Origin: Prodigiosinella confusarubida
GTDB taxonomy: Bacteria; Pseudomonadota; Gammaproteobacteria; Enterobacterales; Enterobacteriaceae
DNA length: 64,000 nt
Assembly: GCF_002847015.1 (NCBI RefSeq)
Contig: NZ_CP025085.1
Coordinates: forward strand, 4,340,001 to 4,404,000
Reading direction: 5' to 3'
The position numbers and the translations under genes were made by a program. Numbering within the stretch: position 1 is the first letter of the stretch; each line of letters opens with the position of its first letter. The notes below the pieces were generated by a model that was not told where the DNA came from, ran no database searches, and saw only the letters and a list, made by a program, of their open reading frames with translations. Shown in pieces: positions 19,017-29,605 of this stretch.

Positions 19017-20018
19017 TCAGGCCACTTCTGAGGCCGTTAATGCCGATTCAGTGCCAACCTTCAGATCTAATAAAAACGCTGAAGCCTCCCGTGCCTGACG
19101 GCACGCCCGGAACAGGGCCCTTTTGTCTTCCTTGAGGGCTTTTAGCCAGCCACTGATGTAACTGTCATGCTGCACCTCGCCGTACACGCCAAGCTCTGCG
19201 CAAAGAAAGGCGCTGCCCAGCTCGGCGATGAACTCCTCGAACACATAAACCGGATCCCCAAATTGTCGAGTCGAAGAGGTTATCCCTTCCCGGTTTAGCC
19301 GTTTTTGATGGCCACTGGCATGCACCAGTTCGTGAAGTAATGTGGACCAGTAATCCGCCTCGGTAAAAAACTGCCCGGAAGTCGGCATCACTATCTGATC
19401 CGCGACCGGCCGATAATATGCCCGGTTTTGATTCAGAAAGTTTACGGTCACACCACTGGCATTGAATATCTCCAGTACACGGTTCATCACCGGTGCAGAA
19501 ACCGTCTCCGTCTCTTCCTGCGTCAGAATAGTGGCCGGTGTATCGGACAACGCTGCCGGCAGACCGTCACATTGTTGCGTATTAAACAGTTGCAGGGGTT
19601 TGAGCATGGCTCGGGACGCCATTACGGGTTTCCCGTCATCATCGACAAGCTTGTTGCCCTGGTCATCTTCAGCCTGGACCTCAAACGGCTTGAAAATCAC
19701 GGCCAGGCTACAGGTTTCGCCAGTACGGATGTGTCCTCCGGCACGCTGTGCCTGCCGGTAGGTGAGCCAGCGATCGGAGCTGAACCCTCGCTCCTCTGCC
19801 GCCATCCATAACAGGGGGATATTTATCCCGCTGTAAGCGTTGCCGGTCGTGGCATTCGCCGGCAGAGAACTGCCGGCAGGCTTTTGTGCAGCACGCCAGG
19901 GTCTTCGCCAGGGCGCGGTCCCCTTCTCCAGGGCGGCAACAATTTTGTCAGTCACCTGCTGATAAAGGTCAGCACGTTCAGTTTTCGGTGCCCTGCGGGC
20001 AGAAGACGTTTTTTTCAT
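19017..20018 (-). CDS. ardC: ArdC-type antirestriction protein (ssDNA-binding plus zincin metalloprotease domain)
   Basis: Protein of 333 residues. The N-terminal DUF1738 part (residues about 15-140: YQQVTDKIVAALEKGTAPWR and GNAYSGINIPLLW) binds single-stranded DNA in ArdC. The C-terminal zincin domain has the metal motif HELVHASGH and a downstream Glu (FEEFIAELGSAFL). ArdC proteins protect incoming conjugative DNA from restriction in the new host. The gene sits in the cluster of small ICE genes and its leader has hairpins. Confidence 0.88.
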   Translation of the reverse strand: MKKTSSARRAPKTERADLYQQVTDKIVAALEKGTAPWRRPWRAAQKPAGSSLPANATTGNAYSGINIPLLWMAAEERGFSSDRWLTYRQAQRAGGHIRTGETCSLAVIFKPFEVQAEDDQGNKLVDDDGKPVMASRAMLKPLQLFNTQQCDGLPAALSDTPATILTQEETETVSAPVMNRVLEIFNASGVTVNFLNQNRAYYRPVADQIVMPTSGQFFTEADYWSTLLHELVHASGHQKRLNREGITSSTRQFGDPVYVFEEFIAELGSAFLCAELGVYGEVQHDSYISGWLKALKEDKRALFRACRQAREASAFLLDLKVGTESALTASEVA

Positions 20019-20090
20019 GGGATAAACCTCAAAAAGGCGTATCCCGGCCAGTGGCGGAATACGCCACTGGGAGTGGAAGAAAATTATCGG

Positions 20091-20180
20091 TTATCGGGTA
20101 AAAGAGGGGATGATTTCACCCTCCGGAGTGACCGAATTGATACGATATTTACGCAGAGAAGCGGAAGTAAAACGGAACAT
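20091..20180 (-). CDS. Small ORF of 29 residues upstream of ardC
   Basis: A short frame (ATG at 20180, stop TAA at 20091) with GGGGGA six bases before the start and the same kind of hairpin leader as its neighbours. The product is basic at its N-terminus (MFRFTSASLRKYR) and ends in EGEIIPSFTR. It may be a real small protein or a leader peptide for ardC. Evidence is limited to the ribosome site and context. Confidence 0.45.
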   Translation of the reverse strand: MFRFTSASLRKYRINSVTPEGEIIPSFTR

Positions 20181-20260
20181 GATAAGTCCCCCTCTGTGGT
20201 TAACAGGAGAAACTTCCCGGAAGGAAGTCTCTCCGGGAAGCCGTGTCATAAAATTCGGTG

Positions 20261-20590
20261 TCACCACGTGTTGAGGGCGCCATCGCTAAAACGATAACGA
20301 TACAAAGCCAGATCGCGAGCCATTCTACGGGCTGCTTTCATGGCCTGACGTGCAGAACGCCAGTGACCACAGGTGCAAAAATACTGCACCTGCCAGTCAC
20401 GGGAACTGCACCCCGTTCGACACGCGACCGAAGCCGTAAATTGCCCCAGCCCGTTTTGAAAGACTTCGGGACGGAAGCTCAGCTGGCCCGTTCGATTGGT
20501 GAACCAGTCGTTGTCATGCTGCCCCAGCACAGTAGAAAAATGTTCCAGGGCGACGGCTGCTTTATGTAAAGCAGAAATGAGGATTTTCAT
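20261..20590 (-). CDS. Small hypothetical ICE protein
   Basis: Protein of 109 residues starting MKILISALHKAAVALEHF, rich in aromatic and basic residues, with two Cys pairs in the middle (CRTGCSSRD and CTCGHW). The ATG at 20590 is preceded by GCAGGAGAAACACC, a strong ribosome site. The frame upstream to 20629 lies in the hairpin leader. Function not recognised. Confidence 0.6.
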   Translation of the reverse strand: MKILISALHKAAVALEHFSTVLGQHDNDWFTNRTGQLSFRPEVFQNGLGQFTASVACRTGCSSRDWQVQYFCTCGHWRSARQAMKAARRMARDLALYRYRFSDGALNTW

Positions 20591-20698
20591 GGTGTTTCTC
20601 CTGCAGTGAAGCGGAGAAACTTTCACCACCTGCGGGGGAAGTTTTCCCCGCGTGGGTGATTAGTTAAGTAGCCTTGTTAGGACCTCGGTGAAGCGCTA

Positions 20699-21040
20699 TC
20701 AGAAGTCTTCGACAGACTCCACGCCTTTATGGAATCCATATTCCCAAGCATATTCATCTACAGTTTGACCAAGAAGAATGAGCTCAGTGATATACTTTTG
20801 AAAAAGATAATCAGGTATCAGATTGGACTCGCAGGCTTTCCCGAGCTGTCCAGCAATCCAAATTATCTCGTTGGTCCGTGATGGGAAGCCATCTACATCG
20901 ACGTCATCCGGAATACCACAGCGTTCTAATGCACGTATAGTGAGTAATGCCGCTTCCATTTCAGAAGCGAGCACGATGAACTCAATATTCGACCGGGTAC
21001 AAGCGTGAATACGTTCGACAGTAATGTCATAGACAGACAT
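20699..21040 (-). CDS. Small hypothetical ICE protein
   Basis: Acidic helical protein of 113 residues starting MSVYDITVERIHACTR. The start at 21040 is chosen for AGAGGA nine bases upstream. The long leader upstream (to about 21320) contains the structured hairpin series described separately. No motif recognised. Confidence 0.6.
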   Translation of the reverse strand: MSVYDITVERIHACTRSNIEFIVLASEMEAALLTIRALERCGIPDDVDVDGFPSRTNEIIWIAGQLGKACESNLIPDYLFQKYITELILLGQTVDEYAWEYGFHKGVESVEDF

Positions 21041-21224
21041 GGCAATATCCTCTGATAACAGGGAAACCATGCCCGAAGGGAGCAAAGTCCCTGCAGGGTA
21101 AGAAAATCTGATGGCGAAGTGCCATGGGGTAACAGCAATTAAGAGTAAAACGTGTGAAGTGAGCCTTAACCCGAAGGTCTCTGTTTTCAAAGGATAAACA
21201 GATTTAACTTAACCGCCCGAAAGC

Positions 21225-21315
21225 GCCATCTCTCAGGTCATGATGGCATTGGCATGCGATTACCCGAAGGCGTTCCTCTCAAATCACTGGAACATTGGCA
21301 GTTGTCGGAGACAAC
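21225..21315 (-). promoter_or_regulatory. Structured hairpin series, copy A (leader of the gene at 20699)
   Basis: Three hairpins: GCCATC/GATGGC (21225-21247), GTTCC/GGAAC (21272-21293) and GTTGTC/GACAAC (21301-21315). The first two are 47 bp apart, share a loop like TCTCAGGTCA, and are followed by ATTGGCA. A related set lies at 31586-31677 with different stem bases that still pair. Read on the minus strand it lies in the long 5' leader of the small gene ending at 20699. This looks like a conserved RNA or protein-binding structure; the role is unknown. Confidence 0.55.
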
Positions 21316-21489
21316 GTTAGCGAATTAATCGTACACAATCTGCCCAAACTCAGCAATACCATCAACGCAAAGATTTTTCCATTTTGTATGATAAAACCAG
21401 GTCATAAATTGTATTAGCGTGATTACCAAGAGATACTGACAGGTTTTTTTGTTAAGACACGATAAAACCTGACAGTCTGCTATAAGCGC

Positions 21490-21646
21490 AGGCTGTGTGA
21501 AAACATTTTGGTCGCAGAGACTGCCAAAAACAGAGCTGAAAACCGCGCTCATACGTAAAATTCGGCTCTAACTAACCAGTCGATCAATTTCAGATTTTGC
21601 GTAGACGCGCGCACTTCAGTTTTTGGTCAGGGTTTTCACACAGCCT
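21490..21646. mobile_element. 157-bp MITE-like element
   Basis: Bounded by perfect 15-bp terminal inverted repeats, AGGCTGTGTGAAAAC (21490-21504) and GTTTTCACACAGCCT (21632-21646). It has no coding capacity. The size and ends fit a non-autonomous derivative of an IS element with GGCTGTGTGAAAAC ends. No clear target duplication is visible. It lies beside the cut GNAT gene. Confidence 0.6.
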
Positions 21647-21710
21647 GAGCGAGGAGCAGGCGTCCAGTTTGCAGCAAATATGACTTGAGAATATTTAGAT
21701 GAGCAGGTCG

Positions 21711-21829
21711 TTACAAACCAGAATCTACCTCCCTTCTCATAAGGAATTCGTCATGAAATACACCATCAACACATAGTGCTTCTTTATCGATTGCCCATTC
21801 AACGAACCCATAAGAGCGGTAAAGTGATA
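21711..21829 (-). pseudogene. C-terminal remnant of a GNAT acetyltransferase
   Basis: The last 39 codons of a GNAT-type N-acetyltransferase remain: LYRSYGFVEWAIDKEALCVD then GVFHDEFLMRREVD, the typical LYxxxGF and DGxxHDExxM ending. The frame runs straight into the left end of the IS3-family element at 21830, and the N-terminal part is not found on the other side of the IS, so insertion was followed by loss of the rest. Confidence 0.65.
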
Positions 21830-21902
21830 TGTAGTGGCACACTGAATTTGGCCACCTGAATAGAGGTGATATCATCACCTCACAGTAAAAACAGGTGACA
21901 TT

Positions 21903-23077
<1,175 letters not shown>

Positions 23078-23325
23078 CCACTACAGTCAGCTATCTATTC
23101 GTATTTATCATAAAGCCCTTCATAGACATTGCCTAATAGCCTCTCAGCACAATTTTTATCCGTCCAAGTCGAAACACCATTTTAGCTAAGTCCGATCTTG
23201 GCACAGAGCGGTCGGCAAGATGTGCTCAATGACTGTTACGAGCGAGGACGTTTTAAAAAAGTGATATTTGATGGATTGATTGTATGGAACTAAATGATTA
23301 GCATCTGCTCTTTCGGACAAAGAAA

Positions 23326-23946
23326 ATGACTGTTAACGATTCCCTCTTGGCATTCTCTCTCGCAGCACTGTTACTTACTCTTACTCCCGGCCTCGATACG
23401 GCACTTATTCTTCGCACCGCTTGTGCTGAGGGCGGCAAAAAAGCTTTTCAGGCTGCCCTTGGTATTGATGCTGGCTGCTTTATATGGGGCGCGCTGGTCG
23501 CGTTAGGTCTTGGTGCTCTGCTGGCGGTTTCAGAGATGGCTTACACTGTGCTAAAAGTTTGTGGAGCTGCCTACCTGAGCTGGCTGGGCTTACAACTGCT
23601 GATACGCCCCCGATCGTCTTTCAGTAACAGCGATGGGAGCAACGGTTCTCAGGGGAACTGGTTTATCAGAGGAATGCTTGGGAATGTGCTCAATCCCAAA
23701 ATGGGTATTTTCTATGTCTCTTTTTTGCCTCAGTTTATACCTACCGCCCACTCTCCTTTAATATGGACTTTTGTCCTTGTTAGCATACACGTAACAATTG
23801 GGACTATGTGGTCAGTCACACTCATTTTATCCACGCATTTTGCGTCAGCTATATTGAAGAAAAGTAGCGTTGTCAAAGTCATGGACAGAGCAACAGGGGG
23901 CTTGTTTTTATGCTTCGCGGCTAAACTGGCTGTAAGCACGAGATAG
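23326..23946 (+). CDS. LysE/RhtB family amino-acid exporter
   Basis: Inner-membrane exporter of 206 residues with about six hydrophobic segments. The N-terminal TPGLDTALILRTACAEGGKK corresponds to the family's TPGPxxxxVxxxxxxxGxxxG motif, and FIRGMLGNVLNPKMGIFYVSF is the family's central NPKxxxFF-like motif. AAAGAAAATG is a weak ribosome site. It is cargo between an IS and the helicase gene. Substrate unknown. Confidence 0.85.
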   Translation: MTVNDSLLAFSLAALLLTLTPGLDTALILRTACAEGGKKAFQAALGIDAGCFIWGALVALGLGALLAVSEMAYTVLKVCGAAYLSWLGLQLLIRPRSSFSNSDGSNGSQGNWFIRGMLGNVLNPKMGIFYVSFLPQFIPTAHSPLIWTFVLVSIHVTIGTMWSVTLILSTHFASAILKKSSVVKVMDRATGGLFLCFAAKLAVSTR

Positions 23947-24057
23947 CTTTGGGTAGGTTATTTCTGTCCGCTGGCACATAACGGCCGGTCTGTTACTGAG
24001 GTAAGTTGAAGATTAGCCGCGATGCGCCCTCAACAATGAGTGCCGCCTCCGAGATTG

Positions 24058-27000
24058 TCAGGCTGATTGCGCCAATTGCCGCTGCAAGACCTGCAGGCTA
24101 GTTCCCGCCCCTGCCCATGCAGCAGCCGAGCCGACTACATATAGGTTTTGCTTGGCGCGTGAGACGGCTACATTGATAATGTTTGGCGGACTCGCCGCCC
24201 ACTGACGCGCCCTTTGCTGACTCGCTTTCGGCGCACCCAGTAGCAGGATGACCGTGTCCGCCTCTCGGCCTTGGAACGTATGGATCGTGCCTACACGATC
24301 ACGGATCCATTCATCCAATTTTACACCGAACGCCCGCAGCAGATCTGTCTCACTGTCGAGACGCCGACGCATTTTCTGCTCTACGATCTTGAATGGTGTG
24401 ATGATAAAGATGTCCGGATTTGTAACGCCCGATGCAGCCAGCTCTTTGAGCATTCGCACAACCGCGTCGCCCTCGTCGGGGCACCACTTCGTCTCGGCAT
24501 CGCCATTGACGTCGATCCAGCGAGATCGCCCCAACGCCGAACCTATAGGTCCAGGCCTTTTAGGCCCGACAGCATGGACCATCTGCCCGGCATAGGCGAT
24601 GGAGTTAGAGACATCGAACATTGGGTTCTGGCAGCGCCTATGAACGAGGAGTGGCAGCCCGACCTCTCGATCACCTGCGTCTGCGACGAAGGTGGATTTG
24701 AAGCGCGATGCCTGATCCGCAAGGGTCTGCGTAGATGCCGCGGGGGCAGACCATTCGATCTGGTCAATGTCGAAGAACTTACAGATTTCGGCGTTCAGCT
24801 TCTCGGGAAGCGAAACCACAGGTGGGATCTGCAACGGGTCGCCCACCACGATGGAGCGCTTTGCCCTCATGATCGCTCCAACTGCCGCTTGAGGAACAGC
24901 CTGGCCTGCTTCATCGACCAAAAGCCAGCCAATACTCTCTGGTGGCAGATCCCCGAACATCGTCCGGACAGAGGCGAAAGTCGTGGACACAGTCGGCACC
25001 ACCATGAAAAGGCTCGACCAAAGATCGGGGAGAAGTCCACGGTGAGCGGGAGACTGGAAGGCGCCAGCCACCATGCCTGACATTAATAGCCCAAGATTGT
25101 GTTGTAAGCGGTTGGCTGAAGCATCGATGAACGCTTTATGCACCGCTAAGGCGGCGGCGAAGAGATCTTCACGCAGGCGATGAACTTCATCGGGAAGCCA
25201 TGGCGCCGTAAGGTGGATAGCCTCGTGCTCGCGCTCGAAGAAAATTTCGTCAACGACTCTGTCGCCCATGCGGTTTCGTGCCTGAGCCGCGGTCGCCTTC
25301 AGTTCCGATACTGCCTGACATCTGCTGGAAATTTCCTGGTCGAGTTGCTGTAACTTGGACTGAACATTGCTCCACTCAGTTCTTGCAAGCTCAAGGGCGT
25401 CGTCCGCAACCTGCGCCCGTAGGGTTGATTGCTGCAAGGTTGCCGAGAGCGTCTGCAGTGTCGAGCTCCACGATTTCCAGGCCGCAGTCCCGAACAAGCG
25501 GGAGAAGAAACCCGGACGGCCAGCAAGATGGCTATCGAGCAAGATCTTGTCACGTTCGACCTGCGACTTTGTCTTCTCCTGCTCCCGATGGCAGGATTCA
25601 GCAACCTGGCATGCCTGTTCGACGGCTTCATCCAGGCTTGGACGAAGCTGTTTCAGATTTTGAAGTTCGGTGGTCGCCCCCTTGAGCGCCCGGATATCCC
25701 GGCGCATCCCTTCGATGCTGGTAATTTCGGAATCCACCGTCTCCTTGAGTTTAAGGAATGCGGTTCGTGCTTTTCGCCAAGCCGCAGCAGCGTCTACTTC
25801 GTTGGTGCTGGGTCGCTCATTGACGACCACGCTGGGCATCACGCGATCAATGACTGCGCCAGTTTGTTCGTCCTTGATCTCACGCAGGACGTTCATGCCG
25901 CGAGCTGCTTTCAGGTAGGTAAGGAAACCGCCGTCCTCATTCCACCAGAAACCCTGCTGGAACGCGCCTCGGTTGCTGCTCTTGCCAAGTGCGGCGGCGA
26001 TCAATCCCCAGGTTTCGATAGGATCGGAGAGGGTGTCGCCCTCGGCTTCGAAATAGCCAGCGCGTTTGGGGTTCGCGATCAGGTCGCTGATGGACCGGAA
26101 GTAGGCGATCTGTTCATGGCGACCATTGGCTTCCTTGAGGGGAAGCTCTTTGCTGACGTTTTCGACCGCTTTGTTATTGGAGGACGCTACGACGATCTCA
26201 TGGCCCTTCAAGGATGCATGCAACCTGTAGAAGTGCAAGAAGGCATTGGAGCCGAATGCCAGCTTCTCGCCTGTCGTGGAAAAGGCATCCTGCGGTTTGT
26301 TGAAGCCGGACATCGCCGTGGCCCGATCGAGAATGCAACCAACGACGATATCCCGGAGAAGAGTGGTCTTTCCGGTTCCCGGCGGCCCATTGACACCGAT
26401 GATACCCGGAGCATCAATCAGCTCAGCACGCGCTGTATTCACGGCGGCCTGTTGAAGCAGCACCAATGGATGACCGCCTTGCGAAGGCCAACGAGCCTGC
26501 GGCATGAGCGACGGTGCTACGAACGGCTCGACGGCGGAAATGGGCGACAGCACGTCGATTTTCTGGTCAGGCCTGTCAATTCCCATGTAGCGCCGCAAAC
26601 CGGTTCCGGCTTTGCCCACCGCGATCAATTCTGCTGCTTCGCCAAGATCTTCAAGATAGAAGGAATTCAGCAACGAAGGCTCAGGCGGCGCCTTGGCTTT
26701 GAAATGCTGAAACACCTTGAGTACGAATGTGGGTGGTTCAACTAAATGCTCGGGCACACCGAACTGCGACACAAGCCATCTATGAGCGTTAAGAACGGCA
26801 TCCAGATCGATTGGTATGGGTTCTCCATCCTCGTTGTGGCGGCGAACCATCCGATCCAGACGCTCAATAATGCGCAGCTCTACTTTCGGCCAAGCCCCTA
26901 AGCTTCCGAGCTTCAAATCGAGTGCCTGCTTGAGCGCCCAGGCAAAACTGGAAACGGAGACGCCGTTGTCCTCAAGCACATAGCCTTCCTTATCGATCAA

Positions 27001-27681
27001 GAGCGAGCCGATAGCCGCTTTCTTGCCGTCCGGACGTGAACGCTCCTCATCCTCGCCAAAAACCTTGACCAATTCGTCCGTCGCCTTGTCGAGAGCAATG
27101 GCGCCGAGGACGACCTCGAAATAAAGCCTATGGTTGGGCTTGCTGCGGGCATTTGGCCCCCATGGAACGCCTCGCTCCAATAGGGCAACCCTGGAGCGGT
27201 CGCCGGTTACCATATCTTCAGGACGCTTATAACCTTGAGGTGACAATGCTTCGAGGGCTGTCCATGCCGCCAGTATCGCGCGCGCATCATTCGCCTTACC
27301 TGACGGAGAGAAAGACGGGAGCGGGCCTAGGTCGATCTGATCGTCGCCGAATTGCTGTCGCATGACAGGGTCTGGAGTAGCCTTCTGTCGCAGTTGCACT
27401 ACCGTTGCAGGCGCATCGTGGGGCACAACTTGGGAAGATTGCGTGGATGCCGAACCGGGATGAAGCGCTGATGGACTGGAACCCGATATGGAGACCACGC
27501 TGCGACCGCTAAGTGCGGTTAGGGCTTGCTTGATTTTAGTCGTCAGCCTCCGCGCCTTGGCAGTTTTGCGAAAGGTTAGCTCGTTCAACAGCCGTTCAAG
27601 TTCACTAGCGTTGTTGCGCGACCGCTCGAAGATTGCTTCCAGATCGAAGATTGATTTTTGCGCATACTGCCTTGTCGTCAT
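24058..27681 (-). CDS. Large SF1 (UPF1/DNA2-like) helicase
   Basis: Protein of 1207 residues. The first 400 or so are of unknown fold. The helicase core shows Walker A GVNGPPGTGKTTLL (near residue 445), a long coiled-coil insertion (about 640-800), Walker B LLVDEAGQAVPQAA, motif III VVGDPLQIPPV, and motifs V/VI VGTIHTFQGREADTV and NVAVSRAKQNLYVVG. This is the AAA_11/AAA_12 arrangement of UPF1/DNA2-type helicases. Its GC-rich codon use differs from neighbours, and plus-strand open frames through it are by-products. It stands alone with an exporter and IS elements. Such orphan SF1 helicases are often defence genes, but nothing here proves that. Confidence 0.85.
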   Translation of the reverse strand: MTTRQYAQKSIFDLEAIFERSRNNASELERLLNELTFRKTAKARRLTTKIKQALTALSGRSVVSISGSSPSALHPGSASTQSSQVVPHDAPATVVQLRQKATPDPVMRQQFGDDQIDLGPLPSFSPSGKANDARAILAAWTALEALSPQGYKRPEDMVTGDRSRVALLERGVPWGPNARSKPNHRLYFEVVLGAIALDKATDELVKVFGEDEERSRPDGKKAAIGSLLIDKEGYVLEDNGVSVSSFAWALKQALDLKLGSLGAWPKVELRIIERLDRMVRRHNEDGEPIPIDLDAVLNAHRWLVSQFGVPEHLVEPPTFVLKVFQHFKAKAPPEPSLLNSFYLEDLGEAAELIAVGKAGTGLRRYMGIDRPDQKIDVLSPISAVEPFVAPSLMPQARWPSQGGHPLVLLQQAAVNTARAELIDAPGIIGVNGPPGTGKTTLLRDIVVGCILDRATAMSGFNKPQDAFSTTGEKLAFGSNAFLHFYRLHASLKGHEIVVASSNNKAVENVSKELPLKEANGRHEQIAYFRSISDLIANPKRAGYFEAEGDTLSDPIETWGLIAAALGKSSNRGAFQQGFWWNEDGGFLTYLKAARGMNVLREIKDEQTGAVIDRVMPSVVVNERPSTNEVDAAAAWRKARTAFLKLKETVDSEITSIEGMRRDIRALKGATTELQNLKQLRPSLDEAVEQACQVAESCHREQEKTKSQVERDKILLDSHLAGRPGFFSRLFGTAAWKSWSSTLQTLSATLQQSTLRAQVADDALELARTEWSNVQSKLQQLDQEISSRCQAVSELKATAAQARNRMGDRVVDEIFFEREHEAIHLTAPWLPDEVHRLREDLFAAALAVHKAFIDASANRLQHNLGLLMSGMVAGAFQSPAHRGLLPDLWSSLFMVVPTVSTTFASVRTMFGDLPPESIGWLLVDEAGQAVPQAAVGAIMRAKRSIVVGDPLQIPPVVSLPEKLNAEICKFFDIDQIEWSAPAASTQTLADQASRFKSTFVADAGDREVGLPLLVHRRCQNPMFDVSNSIAYAGQMVHAVGPKRPGPIGSALGRSRWIDVNGDAETKWCPDEGDAVVRMLKELAASGVTNPDIFIITPFKIVEQKMRRRLDSETDLLRAFGVKLDEWIRDRVGTIHTFQGREADTVILLLGAPKASQQRARQWAASPPNIINVAVSRAKQNLYVVGSAAAWAGAGTSLQVLQRQLAQSA

Positions 27682-27871
27682 TTATTTCTGCTGCTCCATA
27701 TCCCATCAGTTGATAGATTTTAGGCTAATTAGCTTGATTTCTTAAACTGTTAACTTCCGCTCCCGGCACGAAGCGGGCAGGTTGAAGGACCGTAAGGTCT
27801 GCGATGAGCTAAAAGCTGTCTGTCAGGTTGGGTAGGGATCTAAGCCAAAAAAGTGTCAGCTCAAATCTGCG

Positions 27872-27887
27872 CTAATACACATAAATT
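27872..27887. repeat. 16-bp target duplication, left copy
   Basis: CTAATACACATAAATT lies directly outside the left end of the IS1202-like element and is repeated exactly at 29606-29621 outside its right end. It is the target-site duplication. Confidence 0.8.
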
Positions 27888-29605
27888 TGTGAACACCAAG
27901 CGATTTTGTCGTACTTTAATTACCACGCGATTCTGTCGTAGTCGCTAATTACCAAGGGAAATTGACGGTTATCTTTAACCGTGTTCTTTGAATGTTTTGT
28001 TTGTGCATTTGAGGAACGCTAAGGATGATTGTGTTGAATTCCAAAGCTCAATTGACAGTTGATGTCATCGCGAAAGTGGCTGAGCGTAAAATTACGATAG
28101 CCAATGCCGCTAAGCTCCTCAATAAATCCAGACGTACTATTGAACGTTATTTACAGCGTTACCGAAGCCAAGGACTACAGTTTGTTGTTCATGGTAATTC
28201 CGGCAGCGAGCCTGTTAATAAAACGCCAGATAGGCTTAAGCAGCAAGTTCAGTCGCTAATCCGCGAGAAATACTATGATCTGAACCTGTTGCACCTTGCC
28301 GAGATGCTTGAGACTCATGAACATATTGTTGTTAAGCGCGAGACACTGCGTAAATGGGCACATGATATCCATCATGTAAAACGGGCGAAGCGCAGGCGTA
28401 GCCGTGTTCACAAACGCAGAGAGCGAATGGAAGCGCCAGGGTTAATGCTGCAAATGGACGGCAGCACACATCGCTGGTTCGGTGATAGGAAGTCGTGTTT
28501 AATCGCCATGATTGATGATGCTAACAGCGATATTCATGCTGAGTTCTTTCCGTCAGAAACGACTGAAGGATGTATGAAAGTAATGCGCTCAGTCGTTGAG
28601 AAATACGGTGTATTTAAAACCCTGTATGTTGATCGTGCCGGAATATTCGGTGGCCCTAAACGCTGCAATTTCTCCCAGATGCAGCGGGCCTGTGAGGAAT
28701 TAGGGATTGAGATCATCTTCGCCAGTTCTCCTCAGGGTAAAGGTAGGATTGAACGCGCCTTCGATACCCTGCAAGACAGGTTGATACCGGAGTTACGACT
28801 CAACAAAATTACTGACATGACGGGCGCAAATAGCTACCTCCAACACGTCTTCATCCCCCAGTTCTGGCGTAAAAACCTGGTTGTAAAATCAAGAGCATCA
28901 GACACCGAATATACACCTGTACCACGCTACACCAATCTTGATGATATCTGCATCACCAAGGTCTACCGGAAAATACGCAACGACCATACGTTTAGCTACG
29001 GCGGAAAATTCTACTTCATCGACTCACCGCTTAAGCACTCAATCGCAAACCAGAAAATTGAAATTCGCACAGGTAAAAATAAGCGGTTTGAAGCTTACTT
29101 CGCTGGACGACAGCTACAGGTAACAGAAGTCACTGAGCCTGAAAAAGTGTCCTCGGAAGACAATGAGATCCAGAAGAAGCTAGAAGTATTAGCACTGGCT
29201 GACAGGCTTGGAAATGTGGCAGAAGCTTCCCGACTTAGTGGCGTTTCCCGCGATACGATTTACCGCCATCGTAAGCTGATTAAACAAGGTGGAATTGAAT
29301 CGTTAAAACGTCAGGAAACACCGGATCTTCATCACAAAAACCGTACTGACAGAGCTATTGAGGAAGTCGTCATCGAATTCTCCCTGGCTAACCCACACCT
29401 GGGTCAATCAAAGGTATCACGGCTGCTCAAATCCGAAAGAAACGTCGATATACACGCTAGCGGCGTTCGAAATATCTGGCTGAGGGAAAACATGAATACT
29501 ACTGCGTTACGGCTGGCAAAGCTTGCCGAAGCGCGGCAACATTGATAGTGTGATTACGTCAAAATCGCCTGGTACTTATACCGTCAGTATCCCTTGGTAA
29601 TCACA
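27888..29605 (+). mobile_element. IS1202/ISNCY-type insertion sequence
   Basis: 1718-bp element with ends TGTGAACACCAAGCGAT (left) and the complement of the right end, TGTGATTACCAAGGGAT. Related subterminal blocks of the form ACCA(A/C)GxGAxTxTGxCG occur three times at the left (from 27895, 27922, 27951) and twice at the right, spaced about 27-29 bp, and look like transposase binding sites. It carries one transposase and is flanked by a 16-bp target duplication, a long duplication as known for part of this family. Confidence 0.82.
28025..29545 (+). CDS. IS1202/ISNCY-type transposase
   Basis: Protein of 506 residues. It has an N-terminal helix-turn-helix pair (ITIANAAKLLNKSRRTIERY), an rve-type catalytic core with Asp in LMLQMDGSTHRWFG, Asp in LYVDRAGIFGG and Glu in SSPQGKGRIERAFDTL, and an extra C-terminal helix-turn-helix (NVAEASRLSGVSRDTIYRH). 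The frame is intact, so the element may be active. Confidence 0.88.
   Translation: MIVLNSKAQLTVDVIAKVAERKITIANAAKLLNKSRRTIERYLQRYRSQGLQFVVHGNSGSEPVNKTPDRLKQQVQSLIREKYYDLNLLHLAEMLETHEHIVVKRETLRKWAHDIHHVKRAKRRRSRVHKRRERMEAPGLMLQMDGSTHRWFGDRKSCLIAMIDDANSDIHAEFFPSETTEGCMKVMRSVVEKYGVFKTLYVDRAGIFGGPKRCNFSQMQRACEELGIEIIFASSPQGKGRIERAFDTLQDRLIPELRLNKITDMTGANSYLQHVFIPQFWRKNLVVKSRASDTEYTPVPRYTNLDDICITKVYRKIRNDHTFSYGGKFYFIDSPLKHSIANQKIEIRTGKNKRFEAYFAGRQLQVTEVTEPEKVSSEDNEIQKKLEVLALADRLGNVAEASRLSGVSRDTIYRHRKLIKQGGIESLKRQETPDLHHKNRTDRAIEEVVIEFSLANPHLGQSKVSRLLKSERNVDIHASGVRNIWLRENMNTTALRLAKLAEARQH

Noticed and set aside
21325..21552. 75-codon minus-strand frame
   Set aside because: It crosses the end of the MITE-like element and has no ribosome site or recognisable protein character.
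24271..26745. Plus-strand frames of 269 and 438 codons opposite the helicase
   Set aside because: They lie antisense to a gene with complete helicase motifs, have no domain and are explained by its GC-rich codon use.
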